A DNA stretch of 41,646 nt, taken from NCBI RefSeq assembly GCF_000586435.1, contig NZ_BAWH01000025.1, positions 1 through 41,646 of the forward strand, written 5' to 3'. Of the stretch, positions 10,299-19,556 are shown piece by piece. Within the stretch, counting starts at the first letter, position 1; every line of letters begins with the position of its first letter. The notes beneath the pieces were generated by a model. That model did not search any database. It saw nothing but the letters and a program-made list of their open reading frames with translations, and was not told the origin of the DNA. The stretch comes from Psychrobacter sp. JCM 18901 (lineage in GTDB: Bacteria > Pseudomonadota > Gammaproteobacteria > Pseudomonadales > Moraxellaceae). Made by a program: the position numbers and the translations under genes.

Positions 10299-11989
10299 AT
10301 GTCTCAAAAAAATGATACTACTGAACCAAAAGCACCACAAGCGTAAGTACACAATTTAGCGAGCAAGTTGTGGAGCAGCGTCTAAAGCCCAATCCTTTGA
10401 GTCAGTTTTCACTGGATGAGGATTCGCTTAGACTGGCATTGGTAACAGCTCAGTATGCTTTAAAAGCCACTCGCCAGCAAACGCCGCCGACCCTCAATAA
10501 GCCAACAGGTCTATTGGTGCTAGTTAATGGAATGGAGCAAGCGGGTAAAGGTACCGCCGTTAAACAGTTGAGGCAATGGGTGGATCCAAGGCTGCTTAAA
10601 GTTGAGGCAACTATTGGTCATTCGCCATTGAACTATCAACCCATTTGGCAAGCGCATACTAGCGCCATGCCACGCCATGGCGATGTCATGGTGTATTTCG
10701 GCAACTGGTATGCTGATTTATTATACAATGTCATGCGACTAGCGACATCAGATAGTGAGAACCTTGAAGCATTATCAAATGATAAAGGTCAAAAAGGTAA
10801 AAATTCGCTTCCTATCGCTCAGTGGCAAGACTATCTACAGCAGCAGTTGGACACGCTAAAAGCATTTGAAAAGGATCTTATTGCCAATCAAACCAAGTTA
10901 TTAAAATGTTGGTTTCATGTTGATATCGAAACGTTGCACAGTCGCTTAAAGGATGATGAAGCAGATCCGCAGTTTTTGTATCAAATTGACTGGAATAACA
11001 AACAAGTCATCGAGAAGTTTAATGAGGTGGCTGCGACCTTGCTGCGTCAACAGGATGATTGGGTCATCATTGATGGTGACGATAAGTTAGAGGCCGCTGA
11101 TAACTTTTGTCACTTGGTGCTACACGCTATGCAAACCGCGCTGGCGAGTAGTCAGACAGATAGCGATGACAATGATAATGAAATATCAGCAAACGCTCCC
11201 CAGTCCGAGACATTGGAACTTAACTCAGATACTAAACAAAAACAGTTTGAACCTGTACCGATACCTAAGCAGCTGACGTCTATTAAAGATAAAAAAATCA
11301 GCAAGTCCGACTATCGTGAGGCATTGGCAGAGAAGCAAGCGCGGCTTGCTGAGTTGCTACGTGCCCGTCAAGGTCGGCATGTGGTGTTTGCCTTTGAAGG
11401 GATGGACGCTGCGGGAAAGGGCGGTGCAATCAAGAGGTTGGTCGCACCGCTAGATCCTCGCGAGTATCAAATCTATAATATTGGCGCGCCGATGTTGTAT
11501 GAGACTCAGCATCCTTACTTGTGGCGATTCTGGACGCGATTGCCTGACGAGCAAACCAGTCGTATTAGCCGTATCGCTATTTTCGATCGCACTTGGTATG
11601 GGCGTGTGCTGGTTGAGCGCATCGAAGGATTTGCATCTCCTAATGAATGGCAACGAGCATATGATGAAATCAACCGTTTCGAGGCGGACTTGGCAGCAGC
11701 AGGAACGTTGGTTATCAAGTATTGGTTAGCGATTGATAAAAAAGAGCAGCTTAAACGGTTTGAAGATCGTCAAGAAACACCGCATAAGCAATTTAAACTA
11801 ACGGATGATGACTGGCGTAACCGTGATAAATGGTCAGACTACGTGCAGTCTGCAGCAGATATGCTGGCACGCACGGATACAACGACAGCGCCATGGTGTG
11901 TTATTGCAACCAACGAAAAGCGTCAGGCGCGTTTAGATGTGTTAGATCATGCTATAGAGCAGTTGTCGGCAATCACCAAAAGCAAGTAG
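10299..11989 (+). CDS. pap: Polyphosphate:AMP phosphotransferase, two-domain PPK2 (one frameshift)
   Basis: Transfers a phosphate from polyphosphate to AMP, making ADP. Two PPK2 domains in tandem. The N-terminal one has a Walker A-like NGMEQAGKGTAVK (about residue 77); the C-terminal one has the full set FEGMDAAGKGGAIKRL, IAIFDRTWYGRVLVERIEGF as Walker B/lid and RFEDRQETPHKQFKLTDDDW. They are joined by an acidic linker of about 45 residues. The ATG at 10299 (MSQKNDTTEPKAPQ) is in another frame from the body, and one missing base near 10343 joins them (continuing VSTQFSEQVVEQRL), so the apparent GTG start at 10370 is probably not real. 563 aa repaired. It stands next to a phosphate transporter, which fits a phosphate/energy role. 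Confidence 0.92.
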
Positions 11990-12052
11990 TTGTTAAAGAT
12001 GCCTGAAGTTTAAGGGCTCTTATAGGCTCATATAATTGTATTTCCTAAGTAA

Positions 12053-12079
12053 GATGGCTCAAAACATATTCGAGCCATC
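12053..12079 (+). terminator. Hairpin between pap and the convergent small gene
   Basis: GATGGCTC pairs with GAGCCATC around an 11-base loop, followed after a few bases by a T-rich stretch. Confidence 0.5.
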
Positions 12080-12086
12080 CTGTCTT

Positions 12087-12431
12087 TTACAGAGTGTAGT
12101 CTTGTCCGTATACACTCGCAGTTACAAATCTCGCAATATCATCATGCATTATGTGCTCATATTTAATATAATAGAGCGCAAAACAGCTTCTGCTAAATAA
12201 TAATTTTAATTTAGCAAACAACGTATTTTGGTTATTTAGTATAGATAACTTAATAATTACGACAAAAATTGTTACAATAGCTGTTAGTAGTACCACAAAT
12301 ATCGCTAAGAAATATATAAGCCGCAAGATGCTGTAATCAGACGATTTGGCAACATTACTTGCGGCTTTGTGACATGTTGAAGGATGTACTTCTCCTTTCA
12401 TTATAGTCGGTTTAAGACCTTCTAACCGCAT
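12087..12431 (-). CDS. Hypothetical small membrane protein
   Basis: Up to 114 aa with one strong transmembrane helix, ILRLIYFLAIFVVLLTAIV and following residues (about 35-60), a basic Cys-containing C-terminal part and no recognised domain. There is no clear Shine-Dalgarno at 12431; an internal ATG (MKGEVHPSTC) at 12401 is possible, and the gene could itself carry a frameshift. Base composition is more AT-rich than its neighbours. The prediction rests only on an open frame and one hydrophobic helix, so it may not be a gene. Confidence 0.35.
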   Translation of the reverse strand: MRLEGLKPTIMKGEVHPSTCHKAASNVAKSSDYSILRLIYFLAIFVVLLTAIVTIFVVIIKLSILNNQNTLFAKLKLLFSRSCFALYYIKYEHIMHDDIARFVTASVYGQDYTL

Positions 12432-12632
12432 GTTATATATTTTCTATTGCTACTTCATTAGATGCTGCGACAAGCACTGTGAGTAGCAGCGCAGTATTAT
12501 CAACCTCATATAATTTTAATCAGCTTACGCAGGACGTACTAACGTATGGGTATTAGCAGCAGTTCTACAGAGTCAGTCAAGCCAGTTGCTCTATAAGAAT
12601 AAATCTATTTTTTTGCCATTTTACTGATTGCG

Positions 12633-14176
12633 ATGACTTCCTACTTTTTGTGGTGGGGTTTAGATTACACCATGCGTCAGCAAACGACGCTATTCATCGT
12701 GGCGACCGCTTTTGGTGTCTTTATGGCATTCAATATCGGTGGTAACGATGTCGCCAACTCATTTGGTACTTCGGTGGGTGCAGGGACGTTGACTATCCCG
12801 CAAGCATTGGGTATTGCCGCGATATTTGAAGTATCGGGGGCAGTCCTTGCAGGCGGGGAGGTTACTGATACGATTCGAAGCGGCATCGTCGATCTAGATG
12901 GTCTATCAGTGACGCCCAATCAGTTTATTTATGTCATGCTCTCCGCATTGGTTGCAGCAGCATTTTGGCTGTTATTTGCGACCAAAAAAAGGTCTGCCTG
13001 TTTCGACCACTCACTCCATTATTGGCGGTGTGATTGGTAGCTCTATTGTTTTAGGTATCACGTTAGGTGGTACAGATATGGCGCTATCAACGGTAGACTG
13101 GGGAACGGTTGGGACTATCGCTATTTCTTGGGTACTGTCACCGCTACTAGGTGGCGTGTTGTCTTATCTTTTATATGGACAAATCAAGAAAAACATCATT
13201 GAATATAATGATAAAACCGAAGCTTATATTGCGACGTTAAAAGGCAATAAAAAAAGTCTTAAAGCAAAACCATAAAGAGTTTTTGGATGGTTTGACAGAG
13301 TCTGAGCAATTGGCTTATACGTCAGCGATGTTACGTGATCAGGAAATATATAAAGATGATGATTGTAACGTTGAAGACCTAGAAACTGATTACTACAAAA
13401 AGCTTTATGATATTGAGAATGAGCGTAGTAGCCTTGATACTTTAAAAGCACTTAAGCAATGGGTACCCATCATTGCTGCCGCAGGTGGTGCGGTGATGAC
13501 TTCTCTAGTCGTCTTTAAAGGTCTGAAAAATGTTAATAGTGGCCTGACTACACTACAGGGCTTCTTGATTATGGGTATGATAGCGGCGCTAGTATGGTTA
13601 GCGACTTATATCTATACCAAGAGTATCCGCGGTAAGCATAAAGAAGATTTGACCAAAGCGACGTTCATTATGTTTAGCTGGATGCAGGTCTTTACCGCGT
13701 CAGCTTTTGCCTTTAGTCATGGTTCAAACGATATTGCCAACGCGGTTGGTCCTTTTGCCGCTATCATGGATGTGATTCGTACTAACAGTATCGCTACTGA
13801 AGCTGCCGTGCCACCTGCTGTCATGCTGACTTTTGGTGTAGCATTAATCGTTGGTCTTTGGTTCATTGGTAAAGAAGTGATTCAAACCGTTGGTACCAAT
13901 CTAGCGAAAATGCATCCAGCTTCAGGCTTCTCAGCTGAGCTAGCAGCAGCAGCAGTTGTGATGGGTGCATCGACGATGGGTCTACCTGTATCAAGTACTC
14001 ACACGCTAGTAGGCGCGGTACTGGGTATCGGTATCGTCAACAGAGATACTAACTGGAAGCTTATGAAACCGATTGGTTTGGCTTGGATTGTGACGCTGCC
14101 TGCAGCGGCTACTATGTCTGCTATCAGCTATCTAGTATTGAGCAACATTTTTTTAATGCGCTGTTTTTATCAGTGA
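12633..14176 (+). CDS. PiT-family inorganic phosphate transporter (several frameshifts)
   Basis: Cation-coupled phosphate permease of the inner membrane. Both copies of the PiT signature are present: [20 protein letters not shown] near the N terminus and [15 protein letters not shown] in the second half, with the paired [12 protein letters not shown] and [12 protein letters not shown] motifs. A charged cytoplasmic loop separates the halves. Breaks: A7 at 12984-12990 should be six, and near 13268-13272 one base is extra or two are missing (joins [16 protein letters not shown]). The T7 at 14148-14154 may lack one T, which would move the end to 14190 (ending FLSVNYYN). The true start may be the ATG at 12546 (MGISSSSTESVKP), in which case two more indels lie at 12591-12614. 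Confidence 0.9.
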
Positions 14177-14214
14177 ATTATTATAATTGAGTTTGAATAA
14201 CTAAGTTCAACGCA

Positions 14215-14256
14215 ATAAAAAACGCTTATCAGCATCATGCCGATAAGCGTTTTTTT
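14215..14256. terminator. Bidirectional terminator between the phosphate transporter and the aminotransferase
   Basis: ACGCTTATC and GATAAGCGT pair around an 11-base loop, with an A run before and a T run after. It serves both convergent genes. Confidence 0.8.
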
Positions 14257-14291
14257 AATGATGTATAACAATTTACTCGGTACCAAACTGC

Positions 14292-15925
14292 TTACGTTTT
14301 TTTGGCAAAAAATCTGTCCAATCTATCCATCGCATTTTCTAGGTCAAGCAAGTTAGGTAAGAACACCAGACGGAAATGGTCAGGTCTGTCCCAGTTAAAC
14401 CCAGTACCTTGAACCATCAATACGTTTTCTTCAACGAGCAAGTCCATCATAAAATCCATATCATCGGTGATAGGGTAAACCTCTGGATCCATTTTCGGAA
14501 AACAGTAAAACGCGCCTTGAGGCATGGTACAAGAAATACCTTTAATAGCATTAAGACGTGAGACTGCATTTCACGTTGCTTATATAGGCGACCTTTTTCA
14601 GAAGTCAGGTCTTGCATGCTCTGATGCCCACCCATCGCGGTTTGAATAGCATACTGTCCTTGCACGTTAGAGCAAAGACGCATAGATGCGAGCATATCTA
14701 AGCCTTCAATAAAGTCAGCTGCGTGCTGTTTACGACCCGATACCATCATCCAACCTGAGCGAAATCCTGCAATACGATGTGACTTCGACAAGCCATTGTA
14801 AGAGAGCACCAGCACGTCGTCAGTTAGGGTGCTCATTGGGGTATGTACATTATCATCATATAGAATACGATCGTAAATCTCATCAGCCATGATGATTAAA
14901 TCATGCTCTTTAGCAACTTCGATGATTTGCTTTAATAGCTCATCACTATAAAGTGAGCCTGTCGGGTTATTTGGGTTAATAACCACGATGCCCTTTGTTT
15001 TACTCGTGATTTTAGACTTAATGTCTTCAATATCAGGATGCCAGTTGTCTTCTTCATTACAGCGATAGTGCACAGCAGTACCGCCAGCGAGGTTGGCCGC
15101 GGCAGTCCAAAGCGGGTAGTCTGGCATTGGAATGAGGACTTCATCACCATCGTTCATCAATGCCTGCATGGTCATGACAATAAGCTCAGAAACCCCATTG
15201 CCCAAATACACATCACGCACATCAACGGCTGATAACAAACCTTTAGACTGGTAATACTGCAAAATGGCTTTACGTGCTGAGAAAATCCCCTGTGAGTCTG
15301 AATAGCCAGTCGCCTCAGATAAGTTCATAGCGACATCACGCAAAATCTCATGCGGGGCTTCTAAACCAAAAGGCGCTGGATTGCCCACGTTTAATTTTAA
15401 TATGCGTTTGCCTTCTGCTTCCATCTTATTGGCAGTTTGTAAGAGAGGACCACGAATGTCATAGCAAACGTTTTGTAATTTATCAGATTTTTTTATGGTG
15501 TTCATAGCGTGACCGTTTTTCGGATTGGTTGTCGAATTGGTTTTTGAGTCTTTACCAGCAGTAGAAGTTAGCGTGGACTGAGCATCAGTTGTCTTAATAC
15601 CTGACTGGGCGTGTGAACTCGTATCTAGCTCTTGATGTTTACTGCGCTCTACAGATGATGTCGACTCGTCTGCATCAATAGCCTCATTATTGAGGTCGCC
15701 GCGCAATAGGTAGCCTTCACTACAGCCCAAAATACGCGCGAGCGTAGGCAGCTTGGATGAGACAATGCCGTTGGTACCGCGCTCCCAGTTTGAAATAGCA
15801 CCACGGCTCACTTTTGCACCAGCGGCTGTCATGGCTTGCGCTAGCTGCTCAGCAGTAAATCCTTTATCACGGCGCAACTGTACCAGTCGTTCCGCTTGCG
15901 TACTTTTACTATTGTCGTCAGACAT
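14292..15925 (-). CDS. XRE-type DNA-binding domain fused to an AlaA-like aminotransferase (one frameshift)
   Basis: Residues about 10-75 form a lambda-repressor-like HTH (LVQLRRDKGFTAEQLAQAM, SRGAISNWERG, LARILGCSEGYLLRG). A low-complexity Ser/Thr linker (about 75-140) follows, then a fold-type I PLP aminotransferase from MNTIKKSDKLQN onward, with NPNNPTGSLYS, ADEIYDRILYDD, the PLP lysine in SYNGLSKSHRIAGFRSGWM and the C-terminal arginine in FRLVFLPN. The catalytic part resembles AlaA, glutamate-pyruvate aminotransferase. One base is missing near 14552 (restores VLNAIKGISCTMPQGAFYCF), giving 544 aa. The last residues depend on the T7 run at 14297-14303; with six the end would read KKRKQFGTE. 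The HTH and aminotransferase are in one unbroken frame. Palindromes 70-155 bases upstream suggest autoregulation. Confidence 0.88.
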
Positions 15926-15995
15926 TGTTGTTTGAGCCTTTGTTAATCAGTAAATATTCAGTGTAGAGATATATTAAACATTTTAGTCAAATACT

Positions 15996-16016
15996 AATGC
16001 AAGATATTATTGCATT
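15996..16016. promoter_or_regulatory. Palindrome 1, candidate operator
   Basis: AATGCAA and TTGCATT are perfect 7-bp arms around a 7-base spacer, 70 bases upstream of the HTH-aminotransferase start. It shares the TGCAA half-site with the two next elements. Confidence 0.5.
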
Positions 16017-16024
16017 GATAGTTA

Positions 16025-16034
16025 ATTTGCAAAT
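16025..16034. promoter_or_regulatory. Palindrome 2, candidate operator
   Basis: ATTTGCAAAT, a perfect 10-bp palindrome in the same intergenic region. Confidence 0.4.
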
Positions 16035-16060
16035 GATTTTACAATCAGCTTTATTAGTAT

Positions 16061-16079
16061 TTGCAAGTATATCTTGCAA
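16061..16079. promoter_or_regulatory. Palindrome 3, candidate operator
   Basis: TTGCAAG and CTTGCAA are perfect arms around TATAT. The rest of the 444-base gap 15926-16369 is AT-rich; I see no gene in it. Confidence 0.55.
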
Positions 16080-16369
16080 TTAACGTTTGGCTTATGTTCA
16101 TACGGCTCTAAATCTCTTATATAGACTATAAAATGTATGGGTATCAAAATTACATCTTTACCCATTATTATCTAAAATTAGTTTGCTATATTTGACTCAG
16201 TTAATCTCGTCAATCATGCTATCTATCTTACAATATAGAGAGTACTTTTCTTATATATGTCTTGAATAGTGCGTCGATAACCAACAGATAGAGCACGTCG
16301 TTCTCATAATCATATGGCGATAAAATAGTTACCGAGATTAGATAATAAATACTCGAATAAGGATAAATT

Positions 16370-16794
16370 ATGCAAGACAATCAACTAAGCAAAGAAGAAA
16401 TCAGCCAGTTGACTGAAGCTGACTGGAAAGAGCGTTTAACCGCTGATGAGTATCATATTATGCGTGAGAAGGGCACTGAACGCCCATTTACAGGTGTATA
16501 TAATGATGCGACCGATGATGGCGTTTACCGTTGTAAAGGCTGCGGTGCAAGCTTGTTTGACTCAAGTAATAAATTTGATGCGAGCTGTGGTTGGCCAAGT
16601 TTTGATCAAGGTATCGATAACAGCGCGATTGAAGAGCACGTCGATAACTCGCTAGGCATGACTCGTACCGAAGTCACTTGCAGCAACTGTGGCGCACATT
16701 TGGGCCATGTATTCCCTGATGGTCCTACTGAGACAACAGGCATGCGTTATTGCATCAATCAGTATCTATTGATTTAGATAAGTCTGAGAAGTAA
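16370..16794 (+). CDS. msrB: Peptide-methionine (R)-S-oxide reductase MsrB (one frameshift)
   Basis: Reduces methionine-R-sulfoxide in oxidised proteins. Zinc cysteines are in CKGC and CSNC, substrate pocket in CGWPSF, then HVFPDGP, and the catalytic cysteine in GMRYCIN. One T is missing near 16759: restoring AAT TCA gives the family's [16 protein letters not shown] and moves the stop to 16794; unrepaired, the protein ends QYLLI. Repaired length is 141 aa. AAGGA lies six bases before the start. It is followed by its own hairpin and then by glutathione peroxidase, a second oxidative-damage enzyme. Confidence 0.95.
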
Positions 16795-16819
16795 GTAGTC
16801 TAAGTAGTATTAGAAACGT

Positions 16820-16848
16820 GAAAGGGAAGTACAAGGTGCTTCCTTTTC
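16820..16848 (+). terminator. Hairpin after msrB
   Basis: GAAAGGGAAG pairs with CTTCCTTTTC (one wobble) around a nine-base loop; the T tract downstream is weak. Confidence 0.55.
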
Positions 16849-16931
16849 AATAGTTTTATTATGTGTATGATAGAAAAAGAAGTAGTGCATAGACACTCAA
16901 AACAATAAAAACCTCAATTTAAGGATAAATG

Positions 16932-17417
16932 ATGAGTACAATTTATGATTTTACGGCTGAGCGCATGGATGGTAGCTCACAAGCCTTTTCAGATTATCAA
17001 GATAAAGTATTATTAATCGTCAATACTGCAAGCAAATGTGGATTTACGCCGCAGTTCGAAGGCTTAGAGTCGCTATATCAACAGTATAAGGATCAAGGAC
17101 TGGTAGTTATCGGTTTTCCTTGTAATCAATTTGGTAGCCAAGACCCAGGTAGCAATGACGAGATTGGTGCGTTTTGCCAAAAGAATTATGGTGTCAGCTT
17201 TCCGATGATGGCAAAGACCGATGTTAATGGCGCAGATGCTCATCCTATCTATGAATGGCTCAAAGAACAAAAGAGTGGCGTGCTGACTGATGGTATTAAG
17301 TGGAATTTCACCAAGTTTCTAGTCGATAGTAAAGGTCAGGTTATTGACCGCTATGCACCAACGACTAAGCCAGAAGCCATCAAAAACGACATCGAGCAAG
17401 CACTAGCCAATAAATAA
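16932..17417 (+). CDS. Glutathione peroxidase family thiol peroxidase
   Basis: Thioredoxin-fold peroxidase that reduces hydroperoxides with thiols. The peroxidatic cysteine is in NTASKCGFTPQ (about residue 35), the catalytic glutamine in IGFPCNQFGSQDPGS and the tryptophan/asparagine pair in KWNFTKFLVD. The cysteine in FPCNQFG is the usual resolving position of bacterial, thioredoxin-dependent members (BtuE-like). 161 aa, intact. Of two adjacent ATGs, the second at 16932 is six bases from AAGGA, the same spacing as msrB, and is chosen. Confidence 0.93.
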   Translation: MSTIYDFTAERMDGSSQAFSDYQDKVLLIVNTASKCGFTPQFEGLESLYQQYKDQGLVVIGFPCNQFGSQDPGSNDEIGAFCQKNYGVSFPMMAKTDVNGADAHPIYEWLKEQKSGVLTDGIKWNFTKFLVDSKGQVIDRYAPTTKPEAIKNDIEQALANK

Positions 17418-17535
17418 GCATTAAATCTAAAAAACATTGGTTTTGTATGAAAATATAAAATCAATAAAAACAAATGCTTGCTAGACATTCTAATAAAAGT
17501 CGAAAAAAATATCTAAAAAAAGTGGTAAATATTGT

Positions 17536-17563
17536 TTGACACCCAACAGTAAATCTATATAAT
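17536..17563 (+). promoter_or_regulatory. Sigma70 promoter of the tRNA-Val/tRNA-Asp operon
   Basis: TTGACA (17536-17541) and TATAAT (17558-17563), both consensus, 16 bases apart, about 80 bases ahead of the first tRNA. Confidence 0.85.
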
Positions 17564-17643
17564 ACACACCCACAGCAACGGAGCTTAGTGACAAACTTAA
17601 GAGCTCGGTTGATGTTGAATAAATTGCCTAGCAATTGTTCGAA

Positions 17644-17719
17644 GGGTGATTAGCTCAGTTGGTAGAGCGTCTGCCTTACACGCAGAATGTCGGCGGTTCG
17701 AATCCGTCATCACCCACCA
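17644..17719 (+). tRNA. tRNA-Val (anticodon UAC)
   Basis: 76 bases including encoded CCA. Acceptor stem GGGTGAT/ATCACCC, D-arm AGCTCAGTTGGTAGAGC, anticodon loop CTTACAC with anticodon TAC, T-loop GTTCGAATC. Confidence 0.97.
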
Positions 17720-17756
17720 CTTCTTAGCAAGTGGCTAAACAAGCTAAGAGACCTAA

Positions 17757-17833
17757 GCAGCGGTAGTTCAGTTGGTTAGAATACCGGCCTGTCACGCCGG
17801 GGGTCGCGGGTTCGAGTCCCGTCCGCTGCGCCA
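17757..17833 (+). tRNA. tRNA-Asp (anticodon GUC)
   Basis: 77 bases including encoded CCA. Acceptor stem GCAGCGG/CCGCTGC, anticodon loop CTGTCAC with anticodon GTC, T-loop GTTCGAGTC. It lies 37 bases after tRNA-Val in the same transcript. Confidence 0.97.
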
Positions 17834-17875
17834 TATTTAAAACGAATTTAAACTGTTAAGTTTAAGCAAGTTTCG

Positions 17876-17907
17876 CCTCAAGCATTAGATTGTTTGAGGT
17901 TTTTTTT
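17876..17907 (+). terminator. Terminator of the tRNA operon
   Basis: CCTCAA pairs with TTGAGG around a 12-base loop, followed by eight T. Confidence 0.75.
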
Positions 17908-18033
17908 GTGTCTGTTTTTTTTATGTATCTATGTTTTATGAGTGATAAGTCAGGTAAGGAAATACAGTAAGAATTAGAATCTAGAGCCATGACTTATATT
18001 TACTCAAGTCATATCACTTAAAAGTCAGCTAAA

Positions 18034-18087
18034 ACGACAACCCTTCTTTTATATCAGTCTTATACTGAGTAAAAGAAAGGTCGTCGT
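18034..18087. repeat. Long imperfect inverted repeat (about 24-bp stem)
   Basis: Left arm begins ACGACAACCCTTCTTTTA, right arm ends TAAAAGAAAGGTCGTCGT; the arms pair over about 24 positions with a few mismatches around a CTTAT loop. It lies between the tRNA operon and the rhodanese gene without a T tract in either direction. It could be a convergent transcript end or a small element remnant. Confidence 0.5.
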
Positions 18088-18207
18088 ACTTGTTTTAGGT
18101 ATAGCATGTCTTAGTTACAGTACTCTTTGGTGGCTTTACTTGGAACTCATTATCTAACACTTGAGATGCGTTTTAGCTCATTGTAGATTTTAGTTAAGGG
18201 TAAAGAG

Positions 18208-18951
18208 TTACTCATGCGTTGCTTGCCATGCACCCATTGACCCTAGATAGATATCAATGTGCTCAAAACCTCGACTAGCGAGCCATCCTGCTGCTATCGT
18301 TGCCCGAGCACCACTGGCACACATCAAGGTGTAGTGGCGACTTTGGTCAAGCTCATGCCAACGCTCGTTCAGATGACCAACATAGATATGCTGTGAGCCT
18401 TCGATCGCATTGGTATTTCTCTCATCGATATCGCGTACATCGAGCAACGTCCAGTTCTGAGCATTATTAAGACGACTTTCTACCTCGTTTGTATCGATCA
18501 TAGGGGTTTGCTGCATCTGTTCCCCTTTGGTAGCGGCAGGGACGACACCCACATAGCCACCTATAACATTATCAAAAGCAATACGTACCAGATGCTCCAT
18601 CGCAGTTGCCAGTTGCTCTTCATCAGAGGCAATCAGTGCCAAGCTTTGTCTTTCTTCAATAAACCATCCAGCAAACGCAGGTAGCATATTGACAGGTAAG
18701 CTCATAGAGCCGGGCAAGTGTCCTGACGCATATGCCATGGGTTCACGAATATCGATGAGATGATCAGCATCGCAGTCATGCAGTTGTTTGAGCGAAAGGT
18801 TACGCGGACGCATAACGACTGGAGGTGCTTCACCACCTTCCATGTTGAGGCGCTCCATCAATCTGAAGTAGGGCGGCTGATAATGGTTTTCGCTAGTCTT
18901 GAAGTCAATAAATGTCTCACGATCGGTAATCTGTAAGCGTGGGTTGTTCAT
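18208..18951 (-). CDS. Rhodanese-domain protein, probably the C-terminal half of an MBL-rhodanese enzyme
   Basis: 247 aa with two rhodanese-like modules. The first (about residues 50-130, LIDIREPMAYASGHLPGSM) has no catalytic cysteine and is inactive-looking. The second (about 150-245, WTLLDVRDIDERN) carries the active-site loop MCASGARAT with the sulfur-carrying cysteine. The N terminus NNPRLQITDRETF with YQPPYFRLMERLN is the linker normally found inside a single MBL-rhodanese protein. It overlaps the upstream gene by four bases (ATGA); adding one base there fuses both into 449 aa. It may really be two coupled genes, so I list it separately. Role inferred: transfer or release of sulfane sulfur. 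Confidence 0.85.
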   Translation of the reverse strand: MNNPRLQITDRETFIDFKTSENHYQPPYFRLMERLNMEGGEAPPVVMRPRNLSLKQLHDCDADHLIDIREPMAYASGHLPGSMSLPVNMLPAFAGWFIEERQSLALIASDEEQLATAMEHLVRIAFDNVIGGYVGVVPAATKGEQMQQTPMIDTNEVESRLNNAQNWTLLDVRDIDERNTNAIEGSQHIYVGHLNERWHELDQSRHYTLMCASGARATIAAGWLASRGFEHIDIYLGSMGAWQATHE

Positions 18952-19556
18952 TCTTTCGTGACCGACGGTAGAAACTCACGTTCTGCCATACCTGAACCAC
19001 AGACGGAGCCAGCACCATGAGCCGGATAAATAATCGCCTGATCACCGAGCGCTAAAATGTCTTGTAATGAGTCATAAAGTAGACCTGCAACTTCTCTACG
19101 ACGCTCAGGATAGAAGTCAGTACGACCGACATCACCTACGAATAGCGCATCCCCAGTAAAAACGCCAACCGCCTTATCTGGGTACGCTGTGTCAAACAGC
19201 GCATAAGCCAGGTGATCATCGGTATGACCAGGCGTTTCTAAGACACGGATTTCTAATTGGCCAATTGAAAAGCAATCACCATTACGTGCGGTCTCAGCGT
19301 AGACAACAGGTTGTTCTGGATTGGGTCCATGCAAAACTATTGCTCCTGTCATTGCAGCCAAGATAGGTGCGCCAGAAACCAAATCCTCATTACGATGTGT
19401 CTCAAAAATATGAGTGATTTCAAGCCCTGCTGCACGCGCCTTTTCTACATATATTGCGCAGTCACGACGTGGGTCAATTACCGCTGCTTGACCACTAGAG
19501 CCTACCAAGTAAGATAAGTGCGAAAGTCCAGGTGTCTTAATTTTCTCTAGTAGCAT
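18948..19556 (-). CDS. Metallo-beta-lactamase-fold hydrolase, persulfide dioxygenase-like
   Basis: An ETHE1/glyoxalase II type MBL domain. The metal region reads ETHRNEDLVSG, the variant of THxHxDH common in MBL-rhodanese proteins, followed by LETPGHTDDHLAYAL, FTGDALFVGDVGRTDF and IYPAHGAGSVCG, giving H, D and H ligands. Likely acts on glutathione persulfide or related sulfane sulfur in the cytosol. The ATG at 19556 is chosen: AAGGAA abuts the ATG at 19562 but is six bases from this one. It ends in the start of the rhodanese gene (see that entry). Confidence 0.85.
   Translation of the reverse strand: MLLEKIKTPGLSHLSYLVGSSGQAAVIDPRRDCAIYVEKARAAGLEITHIFETHRNEDLVSGAPILAAMTGAIVLHGPNPEQPVVYAETARNGDCFSIGQLEIRVLETPGHTDDHLAYALFDTAYPDKAVGVFTGDALFVGDVGRTDFYPERRREVAGLLYDSLQDILALGDQAIIYPAHGAGSVCGSGMAEREFLPSVTKE

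Noticed and set aside
10370..11989. GTG start of the polyphosphate:AMP phosphotransferase
   Set aside because: A good ATG-initiated head at 10299 joins the frame with one base restored, in line with the error pattern.
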